The notes: generated from the letters alone by a model not told the origin. A DNA stretch of 64,000 nucleotides from Saccharopolyspora galaxeae (GCF_016526145.1 NZ_JADDUE010000001.1:372001-436000); one strand, 5' to 3'; counted from the stretch's first letter, positions 36,370-45,790 are shown. Numbers and translations: made by a program.

Positions 36370-37305
36370 TTGACGCATCCGTCCAACTGTCAACGTGCCG
36401 GTGGCGATACCTGCGAGTGCCAGTGCGGAGGCTCCCAGCACGGCTGGCCCGGCGCCATCTCGCTAATCCGTGACCGATCTCCCGATGCTCTCGACGAATT
36501 TCGGCAACGAGCCGACTGTCGCTGGGACGCTGCTGAAGACCACGCCGCTGCAGGGAAGAACCGGTCCCGATCGACGATGAACCACAAGCGTGCTGCGGTG
36601 AATACCGCACGCGATCACGTGCTCCGGGCACTCCGCGATGAACTGCACGCCACCACGAATTCCGTTGGAGAGCAGGAGGAACCTCCGCACGCCCCCGCAG
36701 AGCCTCCATCGAGTTCGGCTCCGCATGATGCAACGGTCGATGCCACGACTCGGGAACGAGAGGACAACACCAACCGGAAGCTCGCGACCGCCCGCACCGA
36801 TGTGGATCGGGTAGAAGCAGTGGGCGAGCTGCTCGGCCAGGTCCTTGCCCAGGTTGAGCGGGAGATCGGACCGCTGGGCGTCGACACTCGCACGGCGATG
36901 GCGGATCACTTCTGGTGTGAACTGCTCGTGCAGCTCGTCGTGGTGATCGAGGAGGCGAAGCGCGCCTGGGACGCGGTTCCGCAGGTGGTGGGAAAGCGGC
37001 TCGACAAGGTGGTCAATGCGAGCGGGCGCAAAATTCCCACCAAGGTCGTCGCCGCGTGCACGAAGCAGCTCTGGAAACGCCTCACCGAAGCACTCGGCCT
37101 CGGCGGGATCGAGCAAGCCGCCACGCTGCTGCCCGCGCTGCGGACGCTCGCGGTCCTGTTGTGCAAATCCCCGGCCCGCCATCCGGCGGTCGTGCAGCAC
37201 TGCCTGGACCCGCTCAAGGCACTGCTGCTCGACAAGGCGAAGCAGCGGTTGAAGCAGGCGTTCAGCGAGAACCTGCTCCCCGAGATCCGCGCCCAACTCG
37301 GCTAG
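36370..37305 (+). CDS. Orphan protein with CxCxCGGxxHG motif
   Basis: 311 residues from TTG at 36370 with GGAGG four bases upstream. The N-terminus holds a compact cysteine motif, GGDTCECQCGGSQHGWPG (about residues 12-29), which looks like a small metal-binding or redox knuckle. The middle (about 100-140) is Pro/Ser/Thr-rich and disordered. The C-terminal half is helical and charged (VEAVGELLGQVLAQVEREIG, KVVAACTKQLWKRLTEALGL). I do not recognise the family. It lies against the 3' end of tRNA-Pro in DNA less GC-rich than its surroundings, so acquisition by tRNA-site integration is conceivable, though no integrase is present. Confidence 0.7.
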   Translation: MTHPSNCQRAGGDTCECQCGGSQHGWPGAISLIRDRSPDALDEFRQRADCRWDAAEDHAAAGKNRSRSTMNHKRAAVNTARDHVLRALRDELHATTNSVGEQEEPPHAPAEPPSSSAPHDATVDATTREREDNTNRKLATARTDVDRVEAVGELLGQVLAQVEREIGPLGVDTRTAMADHFWCELLVQLVVVIEEAKRAWDAVPQVVGKRLDKVVNASGRKIPTKVVAACTKQLWKRLTEALGLGGIEQAATLLPALRTLAVLLCKSPARHPAVVQHCLDPLKALLLDKAKQRLKQAFSENLLPEIRAQLG

Positions 37306-37376
37306 CGCCAGAACGAGCAGGGCCACGTGCTGTAGGAGTCTCCGTGCCCGGTGCAAGACGCGGTCCGGACATGAGA

Positions 37377-37420
37377 AAGGGCCTGGCCGGAACTCCTTGT
37401 GGAGTCCTGACCAGGCCCTT
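37377..37420 (-). terminator. Terminator downstream of tRNA-Pro
   Basis: AAGGGCCTGG (37377-37386) pairs with CCAGGCCCTT (37411-37420), with a further inner AACTCC/GGAGT stem. On the minus strand it follows the tRNA 3' end by seven bases and ends in TTTCTC. Confidence 0.75.
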
Positions 37421-37426
37421 TACTTG

Positions 37427-37500
37427 TCGGGGTGGCGGGATTTGAACCCACGACCTCTTCGACCCGAACGAAGCGCGCTCCCAACCTGCGCCACACCCCG
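37427..37500 (-). tRNA. tRNA-Pro, anticodon CGG
   Basis: Read on the minus strand: acceptor CGGGGTG pairs with CACCCCG. The anticodon arm is CTTCG-TTCGGGT-CGAAG, giving anticodon CGG, and the T-arm GTGGG-TTCAAAT-CCCGC is canonical. The discriminator is A and CCA is not encoded. It reads CCG proline codons, which are common in this GC-rich genome. Confidence 0.95.
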
Positions 37501-37551
37501 ATCTTCCGGCGGTGGACTTATCGGGTCCCTGTCCGACCGCCGCGAAAAAGT

Positions 37552-38514
37552 CTAGCGGATGTTCGTGCGCGCTCCGGAAGGGGGGCTGCCGACCGCGGCC
37601 GCCGACTCGGCCGACCCGGCGCGCGAACGCGGGACCAGCGTCAACAGCGTCGCCTCCGGCGGGCAGGCGAAGCGCACCGGCGCGTACGGCGAGGTGCCCA
37701 GACCGGCCGAGACGTGCAGGTGCATCCGCTCGCCCCACGTCGATGCGCCGCGCGCCCGCGCGCGGTCCAGCTCGCAGTTGGTGACCAGCGCGCCGTAGCC
37801 CGGCAGCCGCAGCTGGCCGCCGTGGGTGTGCCCGGCCAGCACGAGGTCGTAGTCGTCGTCGGCGAACGCGTCCAGCACCCGCGGCTCGGGCGAGTGCGTC
37901 AGGCCCAGCCGCAGGTGGGCGTCGTGCGCGGGCGCGCCCGCGATCTTCGAGTACTTGTCCCGCTTGAGGTGCGGGTCGTCGAGCCCGGCGACGTGGATGC
38001 GCACTCCGTTGACTTCCAGGTCGCTCCAACGGTGCGTCACGTCGAGCCAGCCGCGCTCGGTCATCGCCGCGCGCAGATCCCGCCACGGCAGCGGGTCGCC
38101 GTGGATGCGCTTGGTCTTCGCCGACGGCAGCAGGTAGCGCGCGGGGTTCTTCGGCTTCGGCCCGTAGTAGTCGTTGCTGCCGAACACGAACAGGCCCGGC
38201 CGGTCCAGCAGCGAGCCCAGTGCGCGCAGCGCGGCGGGCACCGCCTGCGGGTGCGCCAGGTTGTCGCCGGTGTTGACGACCAGGTCTGGGGCGAGTTCGT
38301 CCAGCGCGGCCACCCAGCGCTGCTTGGAGCGCTGGTTCGGCAGCATGTGCAGGTCGGAGATGTGCAGCACGCGTAGTTCGGGGGCGCCTTCGGCCAGCAC
38401 GGGAATCTCCGCGCGCCGTAGCGTCCAGTGGCTGCGTTCCACACCGGCGGCGTATCCGAAGGTGGCGGCACCGACCGCGCCACCGGCGAGCATGATCCGA
38501 CCCAACTTGTTCAC
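37552..38514 (-). CDS. Metallophosphoesterase (YkuE/YaeI-like)
   Basis: 320 residues. One N-terminal hydrophobic segment (IMLAGGAVGAATFGYAAGV) anchors it to the membrane. The calcineurin-like metal site follows: ISDLHM, NTGDNL, FGSNDYYG (GNHD-type) and the terminal LAGHTHGGQLRLPG. Such proteins hydrolyse phosphodiesters or lipid pyrophosphates at the membrane. GTG at 38514 is chosen; upstream frame sequence is low complexity. It is directly upstream of tRNA-Pro on the same strand and lies next to ponA-linked genes, consistent with mycobacterial synteny around ponA2. Confidence 0.9.
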   Translation of the reverse strand: MNKLGRIMLAGGAVGAATFGYAAGVERSHWTLRRAEIPVLAEGAPELRVLHISDLHMLPNQRSKQRWVAALDELAPDLVVNTGDNLAHPQAVPAALRALGSLLDRPGLFVFGSNDYYGPKPKNPARYLLPSAKTKRIHGDPLPWRDLRAAMTERGWLDVTHRWSDLEVNGVRIHVAGLDDPHLKRDKYSKIAGAPAHDAHLRLGLTHSPEPRVLDAFADDDYDLVLAGHTHGGQLRLPGYGALVTNCELDRARARGASTWGERMHLHVSAGLGTSPYAPVRFACPPEATLLTLVPRSRAGSAESAAAVGSPPSGARTNIR

Positions 38515-38621
38515 GCCATCCAGCCTACGGCCGGTGGCAGGCCCGCGACGCCCGGGATGGGCCGCGCCGCCAACCGCCCTTTCCGGCGCTGTGACCAGGT
38601 AAATCGACGTCCCGTCGAGGG

Positions 38622-39407
38622 TCAGGGCCCGGCGGCGTCCAGCCGCCAGTACGCCAGCGCGTAAACCCGGCGCCGGTCCAGCCCGAGCACGTCCTGGCAG
38701 TGCTCGCGGATGCGCTGCACGGCCGTGGATTCGGCACCGGCCCACACGTCCGGGCGCGGCCCCAGGTCCGCCGCGCGAACCGCGTCTTCGAGCAGCGTGC
38801 TCCGCCCGGCCGCGACGCCTTCGCGGTGCAGCCAGGTCCACGAGACGTCCGCTTCGGTCCGCACTTGCTGTTCTTCGGCGGCGTCGGCGACTTCGGCGAA
38901 CACCTGAACGCGGGCCTGCGGGGGCAGCTCGCCGACCATCGCCAGCATGGCGGGCAACGCGGTCTCGTCCCCGGCGAGCACGAGCCGATCGGCCGCGGGG
39001 TCCGGCGCGTAGGACGGGCTCGGCCCGACCGCCACCACCTGGTCGCCCGGGGCCGCGGTGGAGATCCAGGACGCGCCCGGCGCCTCGTGCTCGTGCACCA
39101 CGAAGTCGATCGCGAGCTCGTGGGCGGCCGGGTCGAACCAGCGCACCGTGTAGGTCCGCTGCTTAGGTTGCTGCTCGCGGGGCAGCGCGAACACCTCGGC
39201 GCGGTCGCGGCCCAGCGGAGTCGGTCGCCCCGGCCGCGGCAGGCACAGCTTGATCCGCTGGTCGCTGCCGGTGCTGTCGAAATCCGCCAGCTCCGGGCCG
39301 CCGAGCACCATCCGCAGCATCCGCGGCGTCAGCCACCGCACCGACCGGACCTGGACCAACCGGTACCGGGAACGCACTCGCCGGATGCTCGCCCGCGTGT
39401 CCACCAC
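38622..39407 (-). CDS. Siderophore-interacting protein (FAD-binding ferric-siderophore reductase, ViuB type)
   Basis: 261 residues. The FAD-binding domain has RTYTVRWFDP, then FVVHEHEAPGASWISTAAPGDQVVAVGPSPSY. The C-terminal NAD(P)H domain has LVLAGDETALPAML and ends VWAGAESTAVQRIREHC...YALAYWR. This is the SIP family that reduces ferric siderophores in the cytoplasm to release iron. GTG at 39407. It is downstream of and in the same direction as ponA with a 31-base gap. No siderophore biosynthesis genes are in the window. Confidence 0.92.
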   Translation of the reverse strand: MVDTRASIRRVRSRYRLVQVRSVRWLTPRMLRMVLGGPELADFDSTGSDQRIKLCLPRPGRPTPLGRDRAEVFALPREQQPKQRTYTVRWFDPAAHELAIDFVVHEHEAPGASWISTAAPGDQVVAVGPSPSYAPDPAADRLVLAGDETALPAMLAMVGELPPQARVQVFAEVADAAEEQQVRTEADVSWTWLHREGVAAGRSTLLEDAVRAADLGPRPDVWAGAESTAVQRIREHCQDVLGLDRRRVYALAYWRLDAAGP

Positions 39408-39438
39408 GAACGCCGAGTCTAGGCAGCGACCGAGTCGG

Positions 39439-41907
39439 CTACGGAGGGGAGTTCCCCGGCGGCGGCGCGGCGGGAGGATTCGGCGCGGGACCGCCCGGCG
39501 CGGGCTCTTCCGGCTGTTCCGGCGGGCGAGCAGGCTCCTCCGGTGGCCGAGCAGGGGGAGGCGGGGCCGGTGCGGTCGACGGCGGCGGCACGTAGCCGGT
39601 GCTCACCGACAGCGTCACCGTCTCGCCGGGCAGCGCGAAACCGCGCGGCGTCTGACTGGTCACCGAGCCCTTGCGCCGCTCGCTGTTGATCGAGCGCTTC
39701 TGCACCTTGTAGCCGGCCTTCTCCAGCGACGTCGTGGCCCGGTCCGCGCCGAGCCCGACGACGTTCGGCACCTGGAACTCGTCGCCGCCGTTCTTGTAGC
39801 GCTCGTTGACCGGCGGCAGCGGGATCTCCGGAAGCCCCTCGTGGATCGGTTTCATCGCGTCGAACCAGGTGCGCGCAGGCACCTTGCCGCCGTAGATGTT
39901 GCCGCCGTTGGCCCCGCACAGCGTCGGCGGTGTGCTGTCGCAGATGCCCTGCGGCCGGTTGCCGTCGGAGAACGTCAGCACCGCACCGGCGAATTGCGGC
40001 GAGGCGCCGAGGAAACCGGCCGACTGGTGCGCCTCGGTGGTGCCGGTCTTGCCCGCGATCGGCCTGCTCCAGCCCGCACCCTGCGCGGCGGCGTTCGCGG
40101 TGCCGCCCGCCTGGTCGTCCTGGCTCATGCCGACGACCATGGCGTTCGCCAGTTCCTTGTCCACGGCCTGCTCGCACGGATCTTCGGTGATCTTGACCTG
40201 GTTGCCCTGCCGGTCGGTGATCTCGGCGATGGGTGTCGGCGGGCACCAGGTGCCGCCGCTCATCAACGTGGCGGAGACGTTGGCCAGCTCCAGCGGGCTG
40301 GTCGGGCCGAAGCCGAGGGTGAACGCGCCGATCTTCTTCTGTTTGACCACTTCGGCCATCGACGGCCCGTTCGAGCCGTTCGGCGTCAGCGGATCACCGC
40401 TGAGGTTCGACTGCTGCAGCGTTTGGCGCATTCCCAGCCGGGTCGCCATGTCCACCGTCGGATTCAGCCCCACTCGCTCCTCCAGCGCCACGAACGCAGT
40501 GTTCGGCGAAGTCGCCAGCGCCCTCTGCAAGGTGCGCGGGCCGGGCGAGACACCTTCGGCGTTGCCCACGGTGTAAGGGGCGCTGCCGTTCCGGAAGACC
40601 TTGGAGGTGTAGGTGCCGGGGGCTTGGATGGTGTTCTGGATTCCCATCCCCTTCTCCAGCGCCGCGGCCGCGGTGAACACCTTGTAGACCGACCCGGCGC
40701 CGAACTTCGCCACGCCGCTGGGCAGCGCGTACGAGGTCTGGCCCTTGTCCGCGTCGTTGCCGAAATCGCGATTGGCGACCAGCGCGCGCACCCGGTGCTT
40801 GTCGCTGCCCGGTTCCACCACGGCCATCACGTTCGCGATGCCTTCGGTGTCCTTCGGCACGTGCTTCTCCGCGGCGGCCTTGGCGGCGCCGGTCGCTTTG
40901 TGATCGAGCGTGGTGCGGATCGTGTAGCCGCCGGACCGCAGTTCCTCTTCGGAGAATCCGGCGTTCTGCAAATAGTCGATGACGTATTTGCAGAAGAAGC
41001 CGTCCGCGGGGCCCGCTCCGACGCAGTTGTTCGGCAGCGAGTTCAACGGCTGCACCAGGCCCAGCGGCGCCCTGCGCGCTTGCTCGGCGGTCGGTGCGTC
41101 GATGCGCTGCTGCGCCTCCATCGCATCGATCACGAGGTTGCGGCGAGCCAGCGCCTCGTCCGGGTTGGTCTCCGGGTTCAGGGCGCTGGGGCTGTTGACC
41201 ATCCCGGCCAGCAGCGCGGACTGCGGGATCGTGAGCTTGTCCGGGGTGCTGTTGAAATAGGTGCGCGCCGCGGCGGCGACCCCGTAGCTCTGGTGCCCGA
41301 ACGGCACGACGTTCAGGTACCGCGCCAGGATCTCCTCCTTCGGCAGCCGCTTTTCCAGCTGCAGCGCGATCCGGATCTCCCGCAGCTTGCGCGCCGGGGT
41401 CTGCTCGACGGCCTTGGCCTGCTTGACCGGATCGTCGGCCGCGGTCACGTGCACCTGGTAGTTCTTCACGTACTGCTGGGTCAGCGTCGAGCCGCCCTGG
41501 GCGATCTCACCGGACATCTGGTTGGTGACCGCCGCGCGCACCGTGCCCGGCCAGTCCACGCCCTGGTGCTCGTAGAACCGGCGGTCCTCGATGGAGATGA
41601 TCGCGGCCTTCATCGGATCCGAGATTTCATCCGGCGCGACCGGGGTCCGATTCTGCTCGTACAGGTAAGCGAGCGGAGTGCCCGCGCGATCGGTGATGGT
41701 CGTGGCCAGCGGCGGTTGCTGGGTCATCAATTCCGCGGAGATGTTGTTCACCGCGTCGCCTGCGCGGTTGGAGACCACGCCGAGCGCGCCGGCCATCGGG
41801 AAGAGCATCCCCGCGACCAGGACTCCCGCCAGCACGCACAGACCGAACAGCTTCAGCAACCCGTCCCGGACACGCACGCGGGCAAGCCTAAGCCGGGTGC
41901 CGGACAT
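39439..41907 (-). CDS. ponA: Bifunctional class A penicillin-binding protein with PASTA domain
   Basis: About 820 residues. A single N-terminal membrane helix is followed by the glycosyltransferase-51 domain (IEDRRFYEHQGVD with the catalytic Glu, GGSTLTQQYVKN, KRLPKEEILARYLN). The transpeptidase domain has SVYK, a SPNTAF block and KTGTTE. One PASTA domain (VPNVVGLGADRATTSLEKAG) precedes a Pro-rich tail. It polymerises and crosslinks peptidoglycan. By synteny it corresponds to mycobacterial PonA2. The start is uncertain: ATG at 41907 has no good ribosome-binding site, and GTG at 41877 is an alternative. Divergent from wblA. Confidence 0.95.
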   Translation of the reverse strand: MSGTRLRLARVRVRDGLLKLFGLCVLAGVLVAGMLFPMAGALGVVSNRAGDAVNNISAELMTQQPPLATTITDRAGTPLAYLYEQNRTPVAPDEISDPMKAAIISIEDRRFYEHQGVDWPGTVRAAVTNQMSGEIAQGGSTLTQQYVKNYQVHVTAADDPVKQAKAVEQTPARKLREIRIALQLEKRLPKEEILARYLNVVPFGHQSYGVAAAARTYFNSTPDKLTIPQSALLAGMVNSPSALNPETNPDEALARRNLVIDAMEAQQRIDAPTAEQARRAPLGLVQPLNSLPNNCVGAGPADGFFCKYVIDYLQNAGFSEEELRSGGYTIRTTLDHKATGAAKAAAEKHVPKDTEGIANVMAVVEPGSDKHRVRALVANRDFGNDADKGQTSYALPSGVAKFGAGSVYKVFTAAAALEKGMGIQNTIQAPGTYTSKVFRNGSAPYTVGNAEGVSPGPRTLQRALATSPNTAFVALEERVGLNPTVDMATRLGMRQTLQQSNLSGDPLTPNGSNGPSMAEVVKQKKIGAFTLGFGPTSPLELANVSATLMSGGTWCPPTPIAEITDRQGNQVKITEDPCEQAVDKELANAMVVGMSQDDQAGGTANAAAQGAGWSRPIAGKTGTTEAHQSAGFLGASPQFAGAVLTFSDGNRPQGICDSTPPTLCGANGGNIYGGKVPARTWFDAMKPIHEGLPEIPLPPVNERYKNGGDEFQVPNVVGLGADRATTSLEKAGYKVQKRSINSERRKGSVTSQTPRGFALPGETVTLSVSTGYVPPPSTAPAPPPPARPPEEPARPPEQPEEPAPGGPAPNPPAAPPPGNSPP

Positions 41908-41984
41908 CAACACGGCGTCGCCGGGCACACCCCCCGATGTGATGAGGGTCAAACATAACGGAGCGACAACCCTTGTTTGGCCGT

Positions 41985-42010
41985 GGAACCGAAAGGATCT
42001 AGAGTTCGTC
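41985..42010 (+). promoter_or_regulatory. Candidate ECF-sigma promoter upstream of wblA
   Basis: GGAACC (41985-41990) and CGTC (42007-42010) are separated by 16 bases, the form of SigE/SigH-type actinobacterial promoters (GGAAC-N15-17-CGTC/GTT). It would give a leader of about 95 bases. Confidence 0.3.
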
Positions 42011-42121
42011 CACGTCCAGCGACAGCATCGTTGCGGCGCGCCATGCGCCGCAGCATCCGGTGCCGGGGGGCTCCGGACGAAACAAGTCGCCGACGATCCA
42101 GTGAGGAGCTGGGGGAACCTT

Positions 42122-42421
42122 ATGTTGGAGCAGGGGGATTGGCGGGTTAACGCCGCTTGCCGGGACGAGAATCCCGACCAGTTGTTCGTACGTGGGGCTG
42201 AGCAGCGCAAAGCACGGATGATCTGCTTCGGCTGCCCGGTGCGCACGGAGTGCCTCGGTGAGGCGCTCGACAACAAGATCGAATTCGGGGTCTGGGGCGG
42301 AATGACCGAGCGGGAACGGCGCGCGTTACTGCGTCGCCGCCCGGACGTCCGCAACTGGCGCGAGCTGCTGGAAGCCGCGCGTCAGGACTACACGGATATC
42401 GACGAGTACCAGGTGGGCTGA
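42122..42421 (+). CDS. wblA: WhiB-family iron-sulfur regulator, WblA/WhiB4 type
   Basis: 99 residues. Four cluster-binding cysteines are C13 (AACRDENPDQLF), C35 and C38 (MICFGCPVRTEC) and C44. The family signature GVWGGMTERERRALLRRRP follows, with a basic DNA-contacting tail. Sequence (DQLFVRGAEQ, ALDNKIEFGVWGGM) and position between ponA and the ArsA-like pair match WhiB4 of mycobacteria and WblA of Streptomyces. These respond to O2/NO and control antioxidant or developmental genes. ATG at 42122 with GGGGG seven bases upstream. Confidence 0.95.
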   Translation: MLEQGDWRVNAACRDENPDQLFVRGAEQRKARMICFGCPVRTECLGEALDNKIEFGVWGGMTERERRALLRRRPDVRNWRELLEAARQDYTDIDEYQVG

Positions 42422-42489
42422 AACTCACTCGGATGCCGGATCGGGCGGCCCGCTTTCCGGGTCGCCCGCACCGGAAATTGCGGAAATGA

Positions 42490-43635
42490 TCATTCCGCGG
42501 CGAGTCGCCGCCCGATCTCGCGCAGCCCGCCCAGGTCGTGCACGTCCGCGGGCAGTGCCGGTACGCCCACCAGCGACACCTCCGGGTGCGCGCGGGTGAA
42601 CCGGGCGAGCATCCGGCGTTCCCGGTCGCCGATCGCGACGCGGTCGGCGTGCACCCGCAGGACCGCCGCGGCCAGCTCGGCGTTCCCGGTGGCTTCGAGC
42701 TCCTCTGCCGCCGTGGTCGCGCGCGTCCCGGTCAGCTCGGCGAACACGGGGTGCGTGCGGTTCGCGATCAGCCCGGCCAGCGGCATGTTCTCGGTGCTGA
42801 GCCGTTCGACGAAGAACGACGCCTCGCGCAGCGCGTCCGGTTCGGGCGCGGCGACCACCAGGAACGCCGTGCCGGGCGAGCGCAGCAGCTGGTAGGTGTT
42901 CTCGGCGCGTTCCCGGAAACCGCCGAAGGTCGAGTCGAAGGCTTGCACGAACGCGGACGCGTCCGCGAGCAGCTGACCCCCGATCACGGTGGAAACGGCC
43001 TTGGAGAACATGCCGAACCCGGCACCGACGATCTTGCGCAGGCCCTTGCCGCTCGCCTTGGCCGGGCTGGACAGCAGCCGGATCAGCTTGCCGTCCAGCA
43101 CCGTGGACAGCCGCTGCGGCGCGTCCAGGAAGTCCAGCGCGGATCGGCTCGGCGGGGTGTCCACGATGATCAGGTCCCAGCTTCCGGTAGCGGCGAGCTG
43201 GCCCAGCTTCTCCATCGCCATGTACTCCTGCGTTCCGGAGAACGAGGTGGAAATGGTCTGGTAGAAGGGGTTCTCCAGGATCTGCTGCGCCCGGTCCCGC
43301 CCGGCGTGCGCGAGCACCATGTCGTCGAAGGTGCGGCGCATGTCCAGCATCATCGCGTTGAGGTCGCCGTCGGGCTCGAACCCGTCCAGCACCACCTGCC
43401 GCGGCTGGTTGCCCAGTTCCCGCATCCCGAGCGCCTGCGCCAACCGGCGCGCCGGGTCGATCGTGAGCACCACGGTCTTGCGGCCGCGCTCGGCGGCGCG
43501 CACCGCCAGCGCCGCGGCGGTGGTCGTCTTGCCGACACCGCCCGAGCCGCAGCACACCACGGTCTTGGTCGCCGGATCGTCGAGCAGCGCGTCGACGTCC
43601 AGTCGCGCGGGGTCGTCGCGCGCGGGTTCGGTCAT
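42490..43635 (-). CDS. ArsA/Get3-like ATPase (Rv3680-type)
   Basis: 381 residues. Walker A is the deviant [22 protein letters not shown], with [13 protein letters not shown] and [18 protein letters not shown] at switch II. ArsA/Get3 relatives transport anions or guide membrane proteins. The mycobacterial pair Rv3679/Rv3680 forms one complex and affects envelope and redox stress. It overlaps the upstream partner by four bases (ATGA), so the two are co-translated. It is convergent with wblA. The partner choice and genomic place are conserved; the substrate is unknown. Confidence 0.92.
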   Translation of the reverse strand: MTEPARDDPARLDVDALLDDPATKTVVCCGSGGVGKTTTAAALAVRAAERGRKTVVLTIDPARRLAQALGMRELGNQPRQVVLDGFEPDGDLNAMMLDMRRTFDDMVLAHAGRDRAQQILENPFYQTISTSFSGTQEYMAMEKLGQLAATGSWDLIIVDTPPSRSALDFLDAPQRLSTVLDGKLIRLLSSPAKASGKGLRKIVGAGFGMFSKAVSTVIGGQLLADASAFVQAFDSTFGGFRERAENTYQLLRSPGTAFLVVAAPEPDALREASFFVERLSTENMPLAGLIANRTHPVFAELTGTRATTAAEELEATGNAELAAAVLRVHADRVAIGDRERRMLARFTRAHPEVSLVGVPALPADVHDLGGLREIGRRLAAE

Positions 43636-44633
43636 CGCGGCCTCCCGACGCCGTTCTCGGTCAAGATCTCGGCGAGTTCGTAGAGCTCGGCGACGTCGAT
43701 CCCGGCGGTCAGCTCGGGCAGCGACACTGTCGGCAGGCCGGCGGCCGCGAGCCGCTCGCCCGCGTCCTGCTCGGAGCGGGCGCGCACCGCGTGCTCGGCG
43801 GCTTCGTCCGCGAGACCGCGCAGCATCGCCTCGTCCGGATGCAGCCCCGCGGTGTCCAAGCCGGTGCGCAACCGGTCGACGTCGAGCTGCCCGGTGGCCG
43901 CGACCGGTACGGACGAAGCGGGCAGCCTGCTCGGGCGGACCCGGTTGAGCAGCACCGCACCGGGCCGCAGCTCGGCCGAGTCGAGTTCCGCGACGGCCTC
44001 CAAGGTCTCCCGCACCGGCAGGTCTTCGAGCAGGCTCACCAGGTGCACCACCGTGTCGCCGGAGTGCAGCAGCTTGACCACGCCTTCGCTGTGCCCCCGG
44101 ATCGGCCCGACCTTCGCGAGGTCGGCCATCGCGCGGGTCACGTCCAGGAACTTCACCACCCGCCCGGTCGGCGGCGCGTCCACCACGACCGCGTCGTAGA
44201 AGTGCCGCCCGTGCTCGTCGGTGCGCCCGACGCATTCCTTGATCTTGCCGGTGAACAGCACGTCGCGGAGGCCGGGCGCGAGCGTGGTGGCGAACTCGAT
44301 GGCGCCCATCCGCTTGAGCGTCCGGCCCGCGAACCCGAGGTTGTAGAACATCGACAGGTACTCCAGCAGCGCCGGTTCGGCGTCGATGGCCAGCGCCCGC
44401 ACCTCGCCGCCGCCCGGCGCGGCCGCGATGGACTCCTCGGAGTAGGGCAGCGGGGCGGTGTCGAAGAGCTGCGCGATGCCCTGCCTGCCCTCCACCTCGA
44501 TCAGCAGCACCCGGCGTCCGCCGGTCGCCAGCGCCAGCGCGAGCGCGGCTGCGACCGTGGTCTTGCCGGTGCCTCCCTTGCCGCTGACCACGTGCAGCCG
44601 GGCGTCGTTGAGTTCGGCGTCCCACTCGGTCAC
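43632..44633 (-). CDS. ArsA/Get3-like ATPase (Rv3679-type)
   Basis: 333 residues. Walker [21 protein letters not shown], followed by [15 protein letters not shown], and [17 protein letters not shown] at switch II. It is the first gene of the two-gene ATPase operon. GTG at 44633 (reading V-T-E-W-D) is the family start. The two proteins are different in sequence and likely form a heterodimer or heterotetramer, in contrast to homodimeric Get3. Confidence 0.92.
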   Translation of the reverse strand: MTEWDAELNDARLHVVSGKGGTGKTTVAAALALALATGGRRVLLIEVEGRQGIAQLFDTAPLPYSEESIAAAPGGGEVRALAIDAEPALLEYLSMFYNLGFAGRTLKRMGAIEFATTLAPGLRDVLFTGKIKECVGRTDEHGRHFYDAVVVDAPPTGRVVKFLDVTRAMADLAKVGPIRGHSEGVVKLLHSGDTVVHLVSLLEDLPVRETLEAVAELDSAELRPGAVLLNRVRPSRLPASSVPVAATGQLDVDRLRTGLDTAGLHPDEAMLRGLADEAAEHAVRARSEQDAGERLAAAGLPTVSLPELTAGIDVAELYELAEILTENGVGRPR

Positions 44634-44721
44634 ACGATCAGCGTAGGTGGGCGGCCCGTGCTGTGTCTCCCGCAGGAGGCGGCCGTCTCCCGTACGGGTC
44701 GCACGAGCCGTGTCCAGCGGT

Positions 44722-44973
44722 TCAGTCGATCACGAACCGGATCGAGATGATCAGCGCGGTGGCCGCGAGCAACGCCCACACGAGCGTCGCGGGCAGCACA
44801 GTCGCGACCAGCCCGGTGCTCACCACCAGCAGCAACCCGCCTTGCACCGCGGCGCGCGCCCGCTTCGGGCGGCGTTGTGCGCGGGTGCCGCGGATCCCGA
44901 CCACGGCATCCAGGATCAACAAAGCGCCGAAGGCGATCGTCAGCGCGGTCGCCACAATCCGCCAAACCTCCAC
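44722..44973 (-). CDS. Small membrane protein with three helices
   Basis: About 83 residues: helices at IVATALTIAFGALLILDAVVGI, GGLLLVVSTGLVATVLPA and LVWALLAATALIISIRFVI, separated by a basic loop (TRAQRRPKRARA). A TAGCTT -10-like box lies seven bases before the GTG at 44973, so it may be leaderless; TTG at 44982 is an alternative. No motif or function recognised. Confidence 0.6.
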   Translation of the reverse strand: MEVWRIVATALTIAFGALLILDAVVGIRGTRAQRRPKRARAAVQGGLLLVVSTGLVATVLPATLVWALLAATALIISIRFVID

Positions 44974-45120
44974 TTCGCGCAAGCTAGTCCGATGCGGTGA
45001 TCAATGAGGCGCGAACGAATGAAGGCGAGGTCGCGTTCCGATATCGACCTGTGCCTGCGGGACCCGCGCCGGACCGGGGCAGCGGTGCCGCGGCGACACC
45101 CGCTCTTTACGCTGGTGACC

Positions 45121-45276
45121 ATGACCAAGTGGGAGTACTCCACCGTGCCGCTGTTGAGCCACGCGACCAAGCAGATCCTCGACCAGTGGGGCGAGGACGG
45201 CTGGGAACTCGTCGCCGTCCTGCCCGGCCCGACCGGCGAGCAGATGGTCGCCTACATGAAGCGGCCGAAGGAGTAG
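45121..45276 (+). CDS. DUF4177-like small protein (Rv3678A-type)
   Basis: 51 residues, MTKWEYSTVPLLSHATKQILDQWGEDGWELVAV..., with the W-E-Y...GWELV core of DUF4177. A TACGCT box at 45109-45114 places transcription start at or near the ATG, suggesting a leaderless mRNA. The RidA gene begins two bases after its stop, so they are one operon, as in mycobacteria. Confidence 0.85.
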   Translation: MTKWEYSTVPLLSHATKQILDQWGEDGWELVAVLPGPTGEQMVAYMKRPKE

Positions 45277-45278
45277 TC

Positions 45279-45737
45279 ATGGCTTCCTGGAAGCAACGGC
45301 TCACCGAGCTCGGCATCGAACTGCCGGAGGTCGCCGCGCCGGTCGCCGCCTACGTGCCCGCGGTGCGCAGCGGTTCGCAGGTCTTCACATCGGGGCAGGT
45401 CCCCTTCGTGGAGGGCAAGCTGGCCGCGGCGGGCAAGGTCGGCGCGGAGATCGACCCCGAGGAGGCCAAGCGGCACGCGCGCACCTGCGTGCTCAACGCG
45501 CTGGCCGCCGTCGACGCGCTGGTCGGGCTGGACTCGATCGTGCGGGTGGTGAAGGTGGTCGGTTTCGTGGCTTCCGCGGAGGGCTTCTCCGGGCAGCCCG
45601 CCGTGGTCAACGGCGCTTCCGAGCTGCTCGGGGAGATCTTCGGCGACGCCGGGCAGCACGCGCGTTCCGCGGTCGGCGTCGCCGAGCTGCCGGTGGGCGC
45701 GCCCGTCGAAGTCGAGATGATCGTCGAGGTCGGCTGA
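45279..45737 (+). CDS. RidA/YjgF-family deaminase (Rv3678c-type)
   Basis: 152 residues. Family features are the N-terminal PAVRSGSQVFTSGQVPF, the central ARTCVLNALAAVDALVG and the end VGVAELPVGAPVEVEMIVEV. RidA proteins hydrolyse reactive enamine/imine intermediates. This is the longer subgroup, in which the active-site arginine of classical RidA (CIRA-type) is not obvious, so activity is uncertain. In an operon with the DUF4177-like gene. Confidence 0.9.
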   Translation: MASWKQRLTELGIELPEVAAPVAAYVPAVRSGSQVFTSGQVPFVEGKLAAAGKVGAEIDPEEAKRHARTCVLNALAAVDALVGLDSIVRVVKVVGFVASAEGFSGQPAVVNGASELLGEIFGDAGQHARSAVGVAELPVGAPVEVEMIVEVG

Positions 45738-45757
45738 GCCCGATCCAGCACGAACAC

Positions 45758-45790
45758 GGCCCGGTCCGGGAGCTGCTCCCGGGCCGGGCC
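45758..45790 (+). terminator. Terminator after RidA gene
   Basis: GGCCCGGtCCGGGAG (45758-45772) pairs with CTCCCGGgCCGGGCC (45776-45790), loop CTG. Confidence 0.7.
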
